64,000 bases of DNA, from assembly GCA_003049465.1 (NCBI GenBank), contig PYSS01000086.1, positions 1-64,000 on the forward strand. Direction: 5' to 3'. Origin of the DNA: Magnaporthiopsis rhizophila (Eukaryota; Ascomycota; Sordariomycetes; Magnaporthales; Magnaporthaceae). This document shows positions 1 to 12,049 of this stretch, one piece after another. Both the position numbers and the translations under genes were made by a program. The stretch's first letter is position 1, and every line of letters starts with the position of its first letter. Below the pieces are notes generated by a model that was not told the origin of the DNA, did not search any database, and was given only the letters and a program-made list of their open reading frames with translations.

Positions 1-72
1 CCCTAATTCGGCTTTCTTGCTCCAATGGGGTTCACTAAGCAGAGCAGACTCCATCACCGCAGTTTCTTCACT

Positions 73-909
73 CTACTGTGGAGCCTCACGGGGCGGGATG
101 AGGTTTCGTAGCGACAGGTCGTACACGACATTCTCAACCTTCTTGACGTCGTATTTGACCCCGTCGACACGCTTTCGCAGGATGTCGTTCTTGAGATTTA
201 GAAGCTGGAAGCCTGCGTGCAGGTCGCGCACGAAGGAGCTGATGCGGACGGCGAGGTCCAGGTCGCCCAGCGTGACTGCGTTGGTCGCCAGCCGGCTAAG
301 TTCTGTCGTCAGGTCCGTGAGAGCCAGCAGGTACTCCTCGATAGTGAGGTGGAAAGCGTCACGGTCCTGGAGGTTCACAGGCACTGTGTTTTACTGTTCG
401 TCAGCTTCAAGTCTGAAGCCATTCTGAGCGGGTTCCTTCCTACCTTGGAATACAGCTCCGACCTCGTCCAGGCTCAAGAGCCTTCCAACCTCACCCGGCT
501 TGGAGTCGGTGCCGAGGCCACCCAGAAATGCGCAAAGCACCACCGTGAAGATGGCACCTTGGACATGGCGAGCCCACTTCCACTGGTACCTGTCGAGGCG
601 TCAGCGTTTTCGACTTGTAGATCCACCGCCAACTGTCACTCACTTGTAGTAGGGGTGCCGCGATGCCTCGGTCGAGAGAGCTTTGATCGTCGCCACCAAG
701 TCGTCTATGGCAGACTGGAGCTGCGGCAGAAGACGGGTGGGGTACTCGGCCACTCGTGTTGAGTGAACGCGGGAGATGACACCCTGGGTGTACGCTACCT
801 GTCGCTCCAGCTTCTCGACGATCTCGCTCAGAGACTCGCGTGCCTTGGCATCCTGGTCGATCTGGGCTTTGAGCTGATCGATCAGCGCCTGGTTGATCAT
901 TTGTGACAT
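73..909 (-). CDS. TSN: Translin (RNA/ssDNA-binding, C3PO subunit)
   Basis: Three exons (909-644, 589-444, 383-73) join in frame to 240 aa, close to the usual translin length of about 230. Intron 1 is 54 bp and intron 2 is 60 bp; both are GT-AG. The exon 2 stretch YQWKWARHVQGAIFTVVL and the exon 3 run LLNLKNDILRKRVDGVKYDV followed by a KKVENVVYDLS-type tail match the C-terminal half of animal translin almost residue for residue. Translin is an all-helical protein that assembles with TRAX into the C3PO endoribonuclease, which acts on small RNAs and tRNA fragments; the fungal role is not shown here. The ATG at 909 is chosen because it opens the first exon; a second in-frame Met lies three codons on. 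The upstream neighbour on the same strand is the U2 snRNA gene. The identification is secure; exon borders are inferred. Confidence 0.93.
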
Positions 910-1372
910 CTTGCGATCGTTGGGCTGTGGAGTTGCTCCGTCTTTTCGTTCTTGTGAGAGGTGTGTCGTAAGGCAGAACCACTAGCCCAAGGTTTTCCGG
1001 TCGACAAAGCACTGGTTGATTTTTTCAATTTCTGGATGAAGTAGCCAGGCGGTGGCCGACAGTGCTCGCGGTTGCTGCACAATCCCGTCAACAGGATTAC
1101 AGATTCTCGAGGATTTGCAAGGATCGCTTCTACTTTTCACCGAGCCATTTGATCTGGCGCCGCCTCTCGTTCGATTCAGCAGGCCATCAGTGCCAGGTCA
1201 TTTTTTGTGCGCTGGGCTCAGTATGAACGTTTCCGCGTCCCAATTTTCACTCAGAGGCTAACGGCAATCTGGGACCATGGTGAAAATAAGCAATCTGCGT
1301 AGGTAGGATTGATGCGCATGGCGATGGAATCTTCTTCGCAGCCAGGGCAAGCCCCGACGACAATGAAAAAAA
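910..1372. other. Intergenic: translin 5' region / U2 3' flank
   Basis: No coding exon is seen. The stretch must hold the translin promoter (reading leftwards) and the 3' flank of the U2 gene. No clear TATA box was found for translin. Confidence 0.5.
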
Positions 1373-1564
1373 TGGTTTGCGTCACCTCGAGGCAGTGTAA
1401 TACGAGGGACACTGTGAGGGAGACCATAGGCAAGCCCAGCGGGAATCCCTCGAGTGACAAAAATAAGTATAATCATATGATTCTGGTCAAGTAGACCAGT
1501 TTCAGAGATTAAACTGAAAAGAACAGATACTACACTTGATCTAAGCCAAAAGGCAAAGAGAGCT
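1373..1564 (-). ncRNA. U2 spliceosomal snRNA
   Basis: Read on the minus strand the 5' part contains CTTTGCCTTTTGGCTTAGAT and then CAAGTGTAGTATCTGTTCTT, the highly conserved U2 5' domain. The branch-point recognition segment GTAGTA lies at about 1529-1534 on the plus coordinates. A stem IIa-like pairing (TTCAGTTTAATCTCTGAA) follows. The Sm site ATTTTTG lies about 100 nt from the 5' end, and a long 3' stem-loop closes with GTCACTCGAGG against CCTCGAGGTGAC. The length of about 190 nt fits ascomycete U2. The 5' and 3' ends are estimates, uncertain by a few bases at the 5' end and about ten at the 3' end. U2 pairs with the intron branch point in the prespliceosome; several introns in this window carry matching CTAAC-type branch sites. 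Confidence 0.93.
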
Positions 1565-1611
1565 AAAGAAGAAAGAAGGAAAACAAGCAAAGCAGAGGCG
1601 GGAGGGCGCGA

Positions 1612-1619
1612 TTATATAG
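1612..1619 (-). promoter_or_regulatory. TATA box of the U2 snRNA gene
   Basis: The minus strand reads CTATATAAT about 48 nt upstream of the inferred U2 5' end. No other TATA-like element lies near it, and the distance fits a fungal snRNA promoter. Confidence 0.65.
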
Positions 1620-2232
1620 GCACTAAAGTGGCCCGTGCGCACCCGCCCCACCTGGGTGAATCTGCCATATTTTTTGGACACCGCCCGCCCGATTCGGTCA
1701 CCGCCAACTTTTCTGCCAGCCTAAAGCACGTGATGCTCTCACGGCAAGTTCCGCTGGCAGGAGCGGGGCTGGAGGTGAGCAGTGGCCAGCTGCCTGTAGG
1801 TGAGCCAACCACAACGGCAGCCAGATGCGATAGGCGCCGAAGCTGCCAACAAGCATTTTTTCATTTTTTGCGAACGCCTCACCTCAATGTGTTTCTTGTC
1901 TTAGCAACTCACGAGCAAAGTCGTGGTTGGCGGTTACAGTTGGGGTATTTGCCATGTATAAGGTAGATTTGTCTAGATTATACCGGCGCCGAGATATTGT
2001 ACAAGTATGCACATCCGAAGACAAGAGGATTCATGCCCAGACGCCAACAGGCCTCGATTTCCTGTAGCAAACGCCTATGTAGACTAGGTACCTAGGTATG
2101 TACTCAGGCTTGCCAACATCAGGAACAACCATAGCACGAGTTGGTCCTTCTACAAACAACGACGGCCATGTCCATGATGCCGAAGGGAAGGGGCCTCCAG
2201 AAGCGCCCGCGCCGCAGTGCCAACCCCCTTTT
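1620..2232. other. Intergenic between U2 and GPI11
   Basis: No coding exon, tRNA or repeat was recognised. The GC-rich part near the U2 TATA box is presumably upstream control sequence for U2. The part near 2232 would hold the GPI11 3' UTR. Confidence 0.5.
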
Positions 2233-3193
2233 TCAAAATCTCCTCCCTTTTAGCACGGTCCTGCCAGCATAAGACCCGATGGCATACCCTGCATAGACGC
2301 CGGTGAGCACAGTGACGGGCCAGCGCTGCCAGTCACGGTCCCAGTCGAGCGGGATGGGGACGGCGCCGAGCCAGGCGCCGAGGAAGGCGCCCGCGAGCGC
2401 GCCAACCGACTCATCAAAGGGCGCCCGCAGCCCGACGATGGCGCGCCAGGCAGCGGCGTCGACGCCGCGCGTGTAGAAGAGCGGGAAGAGGGTGAGGAGC
2501 GAGAGGTGCGCGGCGCAGAGGAAGGTGTGCGGCACGTGGGTCAGGAAAGGTGCGCCGAAGAGCACCATGGTTGCGTGCAGGAGCGGCGTCGCAATCAGGG
2601 TGAGGAGGAGTGAGAGGAGAGCGGCCTGATGCGTGACGGATTCCTGGTTAGTTTTTTTTTTTTTTTTCTTTTTTTTTTCTTATTCACGGGAGCGGGAGAG
2701 TTGGTCCCCCGGTGGGAACATTGGAAAGCGACAGCAAAAACCGACATACCATGATAATGTTCGGCTCACTGCCGGCGGGGCCAGCCTTCTTCTTCTCGCC
2801 TGGGCGCGACTTGCGCTGCGACCTCGAGGAGGAGCCGGCAACCGGCAGGAAGAGGACAGCGTAGACGACTTGGGTGAGGACCATGACGGGGAGCAGGGAG
2901 CGGCCCATGGTGGCTACGGGATCCTGAACCAGCCGGCTGAAGAGGACGGCGAAGATCTGGACCTGCAGAGCCGGTATAGACGCTGCTACGTAGCCGAGAG
3001 GCCCGCTAACTGCATCGTAGAAGGGACCGGCGCCGGCGCTGGGGGTCGAGCTGCTCGCTGTCGCTGTCGCTGCCGGCGCGATCGCAGTAGCTGCGGAGCC
3101 GTCCTTCTTCGACTTCGCTTCGGGAGCGGATGGCGACATGGTGACGGGGTCTACTGGTGGCATGGGAGAGGTGAGAGGCCCCGACCTTGGCAT
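2233..3193 (-). CDS. GPI11: GPI11 / PIG-F, GPI-anchor ethanolamine-phosphate transfer subunit
   Basis: Two exons (3193-2750 and 2625-2233) join in phase 0 to 278 aa. The C-terminal half carries the PIG-F family hallmark GAWLGAVPIPLDWDRDWQ and several hydrophobic helices: PNIIM into AALLSLLTLIATPLLH, HTFLCAAHLSLLTLFPLF, and a C-terminal TVLTGVYAGYAIGSY. An N-terminal Ser/Ala/Pro/Lys-rich tail of about 60 residues precedes the first membrane segment. PIG-F partners the GPI7/GPI13 ethanolamine-phosphate transferases in the ER membrane during GPI anchor assembly. The 124-bp intron contains an A-rich tract in the sense direction (T-rich at 2651-2680 on the plus strand) just before the CTAAC branch site. 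The start could also be the in-frame ATG at 3163 or 3139, which would shorten the N-terminal tail. Confidence 0.9.
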
Positions 3194-3598
3194 CGAGCTG
3201 GGGCAAGTTTATAGTTTATTGTAGGGAAGCTTGGTAACTTGTCCAATTGGGACCTGTGGGGTTCGGCAATTGATGATTACCTAAGCCACCCACCCACCCT
3301 GCAGGCAGTCGGAACGTCGAGTTAACATTTAGGGGCACTTCAAATCTTTTGCCCCTGGATCAAATTGCTCAAGTAGAAACAGAATCACATTTCTGCGAGC
3401 CGGTGATGTATGCCAACTACCTAGGCAAGTAAGTCTTTATAGAGATGTTCATATTTCATTCGACGTGATCCTAATTTACTAGGTACCCTTCAAGCCACCA
3501 GTGCGCCGCCGCAAATGCATCAACTATAAATAATATCGCTAAAAATGCACAATAATGCAACCCGCCTTACCCTCCATTGCCTCCGACACCCCTGGCTC
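3194..3598. other. Intergenic, GPI11 upstream region
   Basis: No coding exon is seen. AT-richer than its neighbours around 3300-3560; it would contain the GPI11 promoter and the 3' UTR of the membrane-protein gene. Confidence 0.5.
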
Positions 3599-5555
3599 CT
3601 ATGCCTTGTGGACCGGGTCTGGCTGGATGATTGTGACCTCCTCCATGTATAGGTCATAGACCCCGTTGCCGACATACTCGTCCCGGTATATCCACAGGGT
3701 CTTGCCTCCGCTCCTGCTCTCGGTCTTCAAGCCTGCGTCTTGTAGCTCGTCGGCCACGTTTTGGACGGCCACCTTGAACATGGACTTGAGTACCTGGGCT
3801 TCCACGATGGGGCCGCCCTTGGGGATGACGACCTTGTGCGAGATGATGACGGCGACGATGCCGAGAATCAGCAGACCCATGGCCACAAGTACAAAAATAA
3901 GGTGGATAATCTCCCAGTGCTCCATCTTGAGCCGAACGCCAATCTCGGGCTGGTTTCCAGGCACAATAACGCCCGGGTTGCCCTCGGCTGCGGCCCCGAT
4001 CACGCCTATGGCGAACCGAGACATGGTCAAAGCAAGGGCCTTGGAGTCACCATGCTGAGCCTCCCCAAAGAAGGATTCCGTCGGGTACACCTGCGCCTGG
4101 ACAGGCAGCTGGGCAAATCTGGGCTGATTGATGGCCGTGTCGCCTGTGACGGATGCGAAGCCCTGGAGAGCGATGGCCGCCGCCGCCAGGCGTGCCATCT
4201 CACTACCGACCTCCTCCTCCGGCCTTTCGGCCTTCTCGACCGAGCTGACCGATGTCGTGCAGTTGTACCACCACGATTCCGTCTCGGTGGACTCAAAGGC
4301 GGTGACGTAGCTGCATCTCGAACCACAGCTGATTCGCGTGTCGGTCATGAAGGTGGTCTGGTCGAGCCCACCCCGCACCGGGAGGGTGACGCTCAGATTG
4401 GCCGTTGGCGAAATTCGCACTGTTATGTTTGTCTGTGTACCGTCGGCGCCCGTAATAACCGGATAGGCTTCGCAAGTCGTCTCGACGGTGAGTCGCCGCT
4501 CCGTAGTCACGGTGATGGGGATCCTGTCCGTGACATTGACGCTCTGGGGGTTGAGTTCGTGGAATACGTATGTGCAGGCAGCGTAATCCGTTCCGCAGAA
4601 GAACATGGGGTTGTCCGAGCCCCACATGCTGGCGGGCTCGGGGTATGAGAAGTTGTTGATGGTGGTCTTGAACGACTGCGACATGACGCCAAGATTATAG
4701 GCAGCGTATTGCTTGGCTGCCAGGGCGGACACGCCGACCGATCCTGTGTCAATGGTGTCAAGGCTCGGAAGAAACACGTTGCCTTTCTGCAGCAAGGCCT
4801 TGTCTTCATTGTTCTCGACAGAGAAGCAGAGGTTAACGGACGCCAGTCCGACTTGGGCTGCCTGTTGAACATTCCTGTCAGTGAGAGGGACCGACGCAAG
4901 AATCCACCGAGGAGAGGCTGCTTACCAGCGCGAGCAAGATCCACGAAAAGGCCGTCGCCAAGAGGGATGGTCTCTTGGAGCTCAGAATGAGCATCGTCAC
5001 GCGGCTCAAGCTGTGGGCATGCAGAATGCCCTCGACCTTACTGACTGATCTGTGTCTGCGGCTCAAGATCCACCACCTCAGATCTGCCACGACAGAGTTC
5101 ATGATGCTGACAGTCATCAAAGCCAGGCCAATAGACAGGCCCGTAATGAGGGTGTTAAACACACGCTTCTTAGTCTTTGTGAGAACGTCCATGCTTGAAA
5201 ACGTGACGAGGACGGCGTAAACGGAGGCTATAAAGGCCACGATGGCAATCCACCTGGTGAGAAGCCCCATCACCGCCTGTTTTCGGGACGGCCTCTTGGA
5301 GGGGAAGCCTTTGAACTGGCGGGTCGCCAGGCTGGATTGGCGGGAGACATGGTTGAAGTCCGATTCGTTTTGCCGCTGCCGTTCGTCCTGATCCCGCTGC
5401 GTTTGCGAAGGCTCTTGTCGGCCGTCCCAGTAGCCCTGGGGGTTGGGGGGCGGCATCGGCATGGAAGCGGAATTCATGGCTGCTGGTGTCGTCGTCGAGC
5501 TCAGAGGAATACCGGAGCGACCTTCACCTCCATCCAACGACACATAGGGGCCCAT
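3599..5555 (-). CDS. Fungal multi-pass membrane protein, unknown function
   Basis: Two exons (5555-4926, 4861-3599) with a 64-bp GT-AG intron give 630 aa. Residues 1-95 are hydrophilic and Pro/Gln/Ser-rich. Membrane segments are visible at about 97-118, 132-152 and 198-220, and a fourth strong one lies near 529-556. Between the third and fourth lies a region of about 300 residues with Cys residues and several N-x-S/T sites, as expected for a lumenal or extracellular domain. The C-terminal tail of about 75 residues is hydrophilic. The join reads SWILLAL then AAQVGLASVN, in frame. This architecture is common among uncharacterised Pezizomycotina membrane proteins, but I cannot assign a function. 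The ATG at 5555 is used because the codon before it is TTG. GPI11 follows on the same strand. Confidence 0.85.
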
Positions 5556-8280
5556 CAAACAAATAGTGAAGGAGAAGGTGACCTAAGGAAAAGAAATGAG
5601 CGACTAAAATACGGAAGAGAAGTCACGGCACTGCGGACTGGGGGGAACCAAGTTCGTATGAAACTGCAAATCGAATGGGTAGAGAGTCAAGCTGAACGAA
5701 CGAGACATCACAACAGACTGCCGCCTGTTGGGTTATAACAACGGGCTTGGCGGGTCGCTGACGTTTGCGCTGTTTCTAGGCCCTGGTGATACACTAGACT
5801 GACTCGGCTCCCGTTCATCGTGGAAGGGGGCCACTTCCTCGGGACCCGTTGTCTCGGCCAGGACCAACTTCCCAGGAAGCGGACCTTTGACGCAGCATAC
5901 GCCCCCGAAACTATATCCCAACATGAGAAGGTGAGGAGTCGGGCATTGGCACCCAAGACAGGGGAGTTCTGTCCGCCATTCAACTCGAAAACATGACAGA
6001 TGGTCTAACTGCTTTGGGAGTGGCTGAATCTCGCGCCATCGGCTCAATCGACAAAAAGCTTGTAGTCAGGGGGATTTGCCGAGAACTTTTTGCTGGCAGC
6101 GTGGTATCAAGCCACTCCCAAAACAGTTGAACCATTTCTCATGTTTTCGACTGAGGATAGGACGGAGCCCGCGGATAACAATAGAGCGCACAGTCTTGGA
6201 CCGTTCCTTGGTCACCTGTCCTCACCTCTCGGCGAACCCATCGGGCAACCCAGATAACCATAAGGGCAAAATGCGACGCTGAGTGAGTGTCAAGGAAAAC
6301 CAGACCAGCGATGAGGGGCAAGAAAGAGAATGAATAGAAGCCGGGAAACAGCCTCTCGCAGCAGCCAAGAGATTTCTGTCGATCTGAAGATGGTATCGGA
6401 CAAGGGCTACGAAGATGGACAAGACGAAACCGGGGGCATGACACCATGCTAACAACGTGGCGGCGACGGTGCATTTGTGGGTATATGCGCATATCTCATC
6501 TTGCATAGCGCTGGACCCCTGCTAGTGGCTGCAGGGCAAGTCCCGGGCATCGAGGCCTCCATTTTCGGTGGCTTTTATGCACCCGTAACTCCCGAGTTTC
6601 GCGCAGCGGCACCTGCTGTTTGTGACCCCGCTGACGTGGCCCATCGGAACGGAACACGGAATGAGAACAGGAGGCCGAGGCTCTCGGAGACGAGAGAGCC
6701 CGTGAGCTCGGTATCCGTTTCTATCTAAGGTTAGCCTAGTTTCTTTGTACAAGTAATCATTGCCAGCGGAGATGGTACATCTGTCCCCAAACCTAAAAGG
6801 CATTTTGGCGTGTTGTTCAACGTTACTTCACCCCTGTGGCTGCCTGCTCGTAGATAGTTCACGATTGCCTCTCCATCGTCTGATCGCCACGGTGCCTTCA
6901 GGCTTGGCAGCACTGAAAACAAATCTCCATCCAAATGCACCTTTCCTGTGCTATTTCCGAGCACGCGGAGACCGCCCCCACTCAACTGGACACAGAACAC
7001 GGTCCGCCCCGGACGTTTCATGAACTTATTTTAGAGCGATGGAGCTCGCACGGGATCGTGCCCAGACTTTTTTTGTTACTTGGCATCGAACTGTCAGGAG
7101 CAGACGTGCCGGCCTGGCTTGAGGACGGGATAACCTCATTGAAGGTCCTTTCGCTTGAAGGCAAAAGGTTGAGCCCTGTGAAGAGCGATAATGGAACGAA
7201 AGGTCCTCGGCAAACGTAGGTCCGTGTTCGGATCGGCGCAACCACCTACTACAGACAGACTATCCCAGTTACCAGGTTCTCGTTGAGGCAAGAATATGTC
7301 TTCATTTGTCATTTGTCGGTTTGAGGACCGTTGTTTGAGTTTGGCCTGCATGTGGCCGAGAGGACAGAGCTAGCGGTGTTTATGTCCGTTCCTGCTGGAT
7401 ATTTGAGATGGGCATTCTGTAAGTAATTAGCATAGAATGTGACAGAATGTGTCCCTTGGACGCGGCTGAGCGATTAAAATCGGAGCTCGACTGCCCTCCT
7501 GGTTGAACCGTGGCTCGACAATCTAGACATTTAGATGAGCAAGTGCCGAAAGTATGAGACGGCTGATTCACCGCATCGAAGCTACTTACTCTCATATATT
7601 GGGGACGGTTTCCTTCATCGCATCGCAAACGAGAGCGGGGAAGACACCCAAATGTGCAAAGCATCAAGTGGGAGCGTCTGGGTGGTGATGGTATCCCAAA
7701 ATAGAGCTTCCGCGATGTGAGTATCCCGGGTACCTGATTTTGGCTGGAAAGACCGCCATCTAGGCCAAGTCGGCTCTGAGATCGACCTCGAGGACAGGAA
7801 GGCGTCAGGGCTTGAAAATCGACCCTCCTTCTTGTTCCCTTTCACCACTTCTTATATCCTTCGCTACCAGGTACTTGCTATGTTATTATACTGTAGCGTC
7901 TTTTGGGGAATGTACGCTGGAATGGATCAGATTGCGTCGCACAATCTCATTGGCCCCTGCGTCGAGCGCGGGGATCCTGGTGGAGTCACGGCTGGCTGCC
8001 ATTTGTGGCGCAGACCTGAGGTGCTCTTTGGCGCGTGCGACGCTGGAGCTCGAAAAAAGTCGCGTCGGGTCACGCCGTTGCTGTGCGAAAGCTCTCGACA
8101 AGCCGCCAAAATCACCTGCCAGGCGCAAAAACGCTGGGGTACCGACCGCACAGGCACAGCAAAGATCTCCGGCGCGCACGCATACCGACTAAGTCGGCGA
8201 TTGCATCTTCAATGCCGTAGCATCTACTGCTTGCTAGTCCCGGCCTTCGACTCGACTCCGACTTTTCGTCGCCTGCCAAC
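5556..8280. other. 2.7-kb intergenic region
   Basis: No open frame here looks like a conserved protein. Short frames such as 6731-7021 (-) and 7812-8192 (+) lack recognisable domains and are treated as chance. The only structured element is the inverted repeat at 5985-6150. The region separates divergently read genes, so the promoters of the membrane-protein gene and NUP85 must lie at its two ends. Confidence 0.55.
5985..6150. repeat. Imperfect inverted repeat, 41-bp arms
   Basis: The left arm 5985-6025 begins TCGAAAACATGACAGATGG and ends TTTGGGAGTGGCT. The reverse complement of 6110-6150 matches it at 36 of 41 positions. The arms are separated by 84 bp. Two of the five differences are simple C-versus-T changes, one is G versus A, one is C versus G and one is T versus C. 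It could be a small non-autonomous element or a decayed inverted duplication; no flanking target-site duplication was evident. Confidence 0.75.
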
Positions 8281-11200
8281 ATGCCCCAATTCTCGGTCCC
8301 GGACGACAGTCCGCCTCCATCGACCCCAGACCGCCCGTCTCGCGGGGGCATGTTCCGCTTCGATGATCACCCCTCGACAACCCCAGCGGGACCTCCTCCG
8401 TCATCAGCCGCTAGTTTCACGCCTGCTGGCGCACCCTCGGCTTCGTACCTCGGAAGCTCCATGATGCGCGGAGTTGCCACCTCCCAGAAGCCAGTTTCTA
8501 AGATCAACTTTGGCACCCGGGCTTCTGGTGGCTCCAAGCAAAATCTTCTTCCACGCGGCAATCGCTCTCCACTGGGACGCTCTATCATCGGATCCAAAGG
8601 CCGCCAGCCGTCCAGGCTCAGCCGACAGGTGGCCCCCGATGACGATGAGGAGGACGAGGAGGACGAGGACGACCAGGACGGCGGCAATGCTCGTCCCGCA
8701 CCACGCACGTTTGGACTGGAGTACAGCGACGAGGATGAATCCGACGGGGGTAGCGATCCCGAACCGACGTTCCCCAGCCACCGAACCGCGCAGAGAGATG
8801 AGGAGCGTGATGATGAGGATGATGACGAGTACGAGGATGAGGATGACGGCCCTGTCCTGGACAGGACCCGGGACGACATCTGGCTCAACCAGGACTTGTC
8901 TCCCGATCGCGGAGGTGCCGACGACTCAGACCTCATGGACCTCATGACGCCAGCCATCAATGATCGCGTGCGCCGCGAGGCCGAGGATATCTTCCGGGCA
9001 ACAACCATGCAGTCGGCAGGGCGCCCAGCCAGGGAGCTGAACTTTGCGCCTGTGGCCAAGAGCCTGTACGAGCAGATGGGCTATGCCGCCCTGGTTGAGC
9101 CTCCTGCGTTGGTTCTCGAAACGGACAACCTGGTCAGTCAGCTGTACACCGAGGGAGTCGGCGCCGAAGACGACGAGGGAAGGCTGGACACTGCGCTGGC
9201 GCGCACATCTAGCAATCTCGTGTCACTATGGCAGGAATACGTCAATAGTATACCCAAGAACGACGAGGAGCACGCGGCCGGCATAGGACCTGGCCCCCAC
9301 GCGACCCCGTTCGAGAACGCCGCCTTCCTTGCCCGACTCGCTCTTCAGATTCATCACACGCGGTACGCCGATGCCGACAACGAATCCCAGCACATCCCGC
9401 TGCCAGACGTCCTCTTCCAGTGGCTGGGCGACAACCACAACCTCTACCCTAACCAGTCGGAGCAGATCAAGAAGCACAGCCCATCTCCGGCATGCCACAC
9501 GCTGTTTTGGCAAACTGTGTTCATGAGTCTTCTTCATGGCCGCGTCGGGGATGCCCTGTCTTTGCTTCGAGCTGGCGGGTTCGATCAGGTGAGGAAGGGT
9601 AGAGTCCTTGCTTACACTGACCGCGCGCTCTCCAACGTCCTGCGGGCGGTGCAGGAGACATGCGAGGTCCTTGAGGCTTGTCCTGGTATCAACGGCGACT
9701 GGGATCTCTGGAATAGTGACTGGACTCTCTTTCGCATCCGAGCTAAGGGCGCTCTGGACCAGCTCCGCCGCTTCGCCGAAGGCAAGGACAAGTCGCTGGC
9801 CGCTTCCGACTTCTCTGACGCTGGCCGTGGCCGTCAGTCCATGGCAGGCATGGCCCGCAAGGCCGAGTCCCAGGTCCCGTGGGACATATACGAGAACATC
9901 AACATCATTTTCGACATAATGCTAGGCTCTCAGGAGAGGATAGTGCAGGTATCCCAGGACTGGTGCGAAGCCACCGTCGCAATGTTTGGCTGGTGGGACG
10001 AGGGGAGGGACACGGCCACTAAAAATGAGCTGCGCATGTCTCGGTCGCTTTCTCGATCGCGCACTCTGATCCATGCCGCGCCGCGCATTGCGAACCCGGA
10101 GGACTACCTTGACCGGCTTGCGCGATCTTTCCAAACCGCCGTGAACTCCGGGCTCGGCATCAACTCCAATAACCCCCTCGAGGTCGGCATGGCGTGTGTG
10201 TTTGAGGACAACCCGAAGGGACTGGTGGGCATCCTGCGGTCCTGGTCCCTCCCTGTCGCCTCGGCCGTGGCCGAGATTGCCACTCTGGGCAAATGGCTGC
10301 CGCCGCACCAGGCGTCGGCTGCATTCGGCGCATTCGACCTCGACCTCGACGACCTGGAAGTTTTGGGCCTCGACCCGAGGAGCCCGGACGAGCTGGATGG
10401 TATCAAGGATACGACTCTTGTCCAGTATGCGCAGGCGCTTGTCAACTTTGATGAGCTCTCACTGGTAGGAAGCAAGAATGGAACCGTCGTCGATGGGTGG
10501 GAGCTGGCCATCCATATCCTTGGTCGCATCGACTCTCGCGAGCATTCCGAGGACACCATTGGGGAGCTCGTCAAGAATCTTCTCGAGGATGTAGACGCCA
10601 GCGCCGGAGCGGTTGTGGACAAGGTCTGGAGGCTCCTGAACGACCTCGGCATGATTGAGTTCGCCGAGGAGACGGCAGAGGTGAGTTGACTTGGCCTGGC
10701 TATTCCGCCATCCTACTAGTGCCCATGTATCCGCTCCTCGGGACTGGATGTCACTAACAGAGCTTGCAAACAGCACTTCGGGGATGCTCTCGCGCGAGAG
10801 TCTCACAGCTACGGCCAGGCTATGTGGTACTACTCTCTATCACACCGTCCGAACAAAGTGCGGGAGGTTATGAATCTCCTCATATCACACTCCCTGTTGC
10901 AATCCATCGCATTCCCTCCGGACGAAGAGCTGGATGAGCATCTGAGGCGGCTCCTGCACGATCGCAACGAGACGCTCGCGCAGCTTGCGAGCCAGGACTT
11001 GGAGGCAGCCCAGCTGCTGGGCAAAATGCTGAGCGGCTACGCGACGCTGCGACGATTCTATGATATTCGCGACGATGAGGATTACATTCCCACCCCGCAC
11101 CGGAGGGCGGCGGCGGCCGAGGCTCTCGTGTCCGTGATCGCCGCCTGTGACGACAACGTTCGTGGAGGGCTCTTCGACCCGACCCGCGACGGTCTCGTCA

Positions 11201-11727
11201 GCGAGGACTTCCTCCTGGCTCTGCTGGGCGAGGCAACGGCTCTGGTAGACAGCGATGGAGGCAAGCCGCAGTCGCGGCGGCAACCCGTCATACAGCCTGG
11301 AGGCAAGGCGGTCATGACCCTAGATCATGTCGACACGCTCCTCAAGGCAGCCGAGGACGCGGTGGCGATCAAGTCAAGCTCGATATACGCCACGTGCGAT
11401 GAGTTCTTCAAGCTCACGCTCGCGTCGCTGCCGGGACTCAAGGGATCCGCACCCTCCGACCTGATGCGACGCACCACGGCGGGTGACGGCGGCAGCGCGA
11501 GCAGCTCGTATGTTCTGGGCGGCAGCTCCATGCTGGCCAGCCAGTTACACCGCAGCGTGTCGTCGGCATCGCTGGCGGCCAAGGAGGCGGCGGCCAGGCG
11601 CGGATGGGATTGGAGGACGTCGTTCAACGCGTCGACTACGGCGGACGACGTGCTGAAGACGCTCCGCTTCGGCGTGGCTAGGGATCTCGCCAGGCTGTGG
11701 GTCGAGGAAGCCGACAGGGTATTCTAG
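8281..11727 (+). CDS. NUP85: Nucleoporin NUP85 (Y-complex)
   Basis: Exon 1 (8281-10680) and exon 2 (10774-11727) join in phase 0 across a 93-bp intron (donor GTGAGT, branch CACTAAC, acceptor AACAG) to give 1117 aa. Residues 1-120 are Pro/Ser-rich with FG-like dispersed motifs. Residues 120-200 contain acidic Asp/Glu runs. From about 230 on, the protein is an alpha-helical repeat of the kind seen in fungal Nup85: a segment around the motif LVGILRSWSLPVASAVAEIA, then after the intron RESHSYGQAMWYYSLSHRP and KVREVMNLLISHSLLQS. Nup85 is a scaffold of the Nup84/Y complex of the nuclear pore. The long acidic N-terminus is typical of Sordariomycete orthologues as I recall them. The family call rests on memory of the fungal family, not on an alignment. 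Confidence 0.82.
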
Positions 11728-12049
11728 ATGGCTGTTTGGAGGCCATTGCCCCAGGTCGGGCATAAATCTCGCTTGTCTCTTCTCGCCCTCGATTTACTAG
11801 CCCTTTTACTATTCGTCTATTTGTTGGCATTTCACTCTTCAGGCGAGCGACGGCCGTTTTAAAAGCCAGGAGTACGTATGTAGGTAGTACCCTCGAGGAG
11901 GGGTTGTTTTGTATTATCTTGTTTGGAACAACTCGTCGCGGTCCTGGCGTTGGAGACTCACGGCAGACCTGACAAGCTTGGAGAGGGTGGGGTGAATGAA
12001 TGTAGAAGACGGTGTCAGCATAGCCAACAGCGACTCGGCTCTGCTGCTT
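11728..12049. other. Convergent 3' region of NUP85 and DUF952 genes
   Basis: 322 bp between two convergent stop codons. T-rich stretches after 11760 are compatible with 3' UTR sequence. Nothing else is seen. Confidence 0.5.

Noticed and set aside
8367..9059. Minus-strand frame opposite the start of NUP85
   Set aside because: Ser-rich mirror of the acidic Asp/Glu coding run; no protein features.
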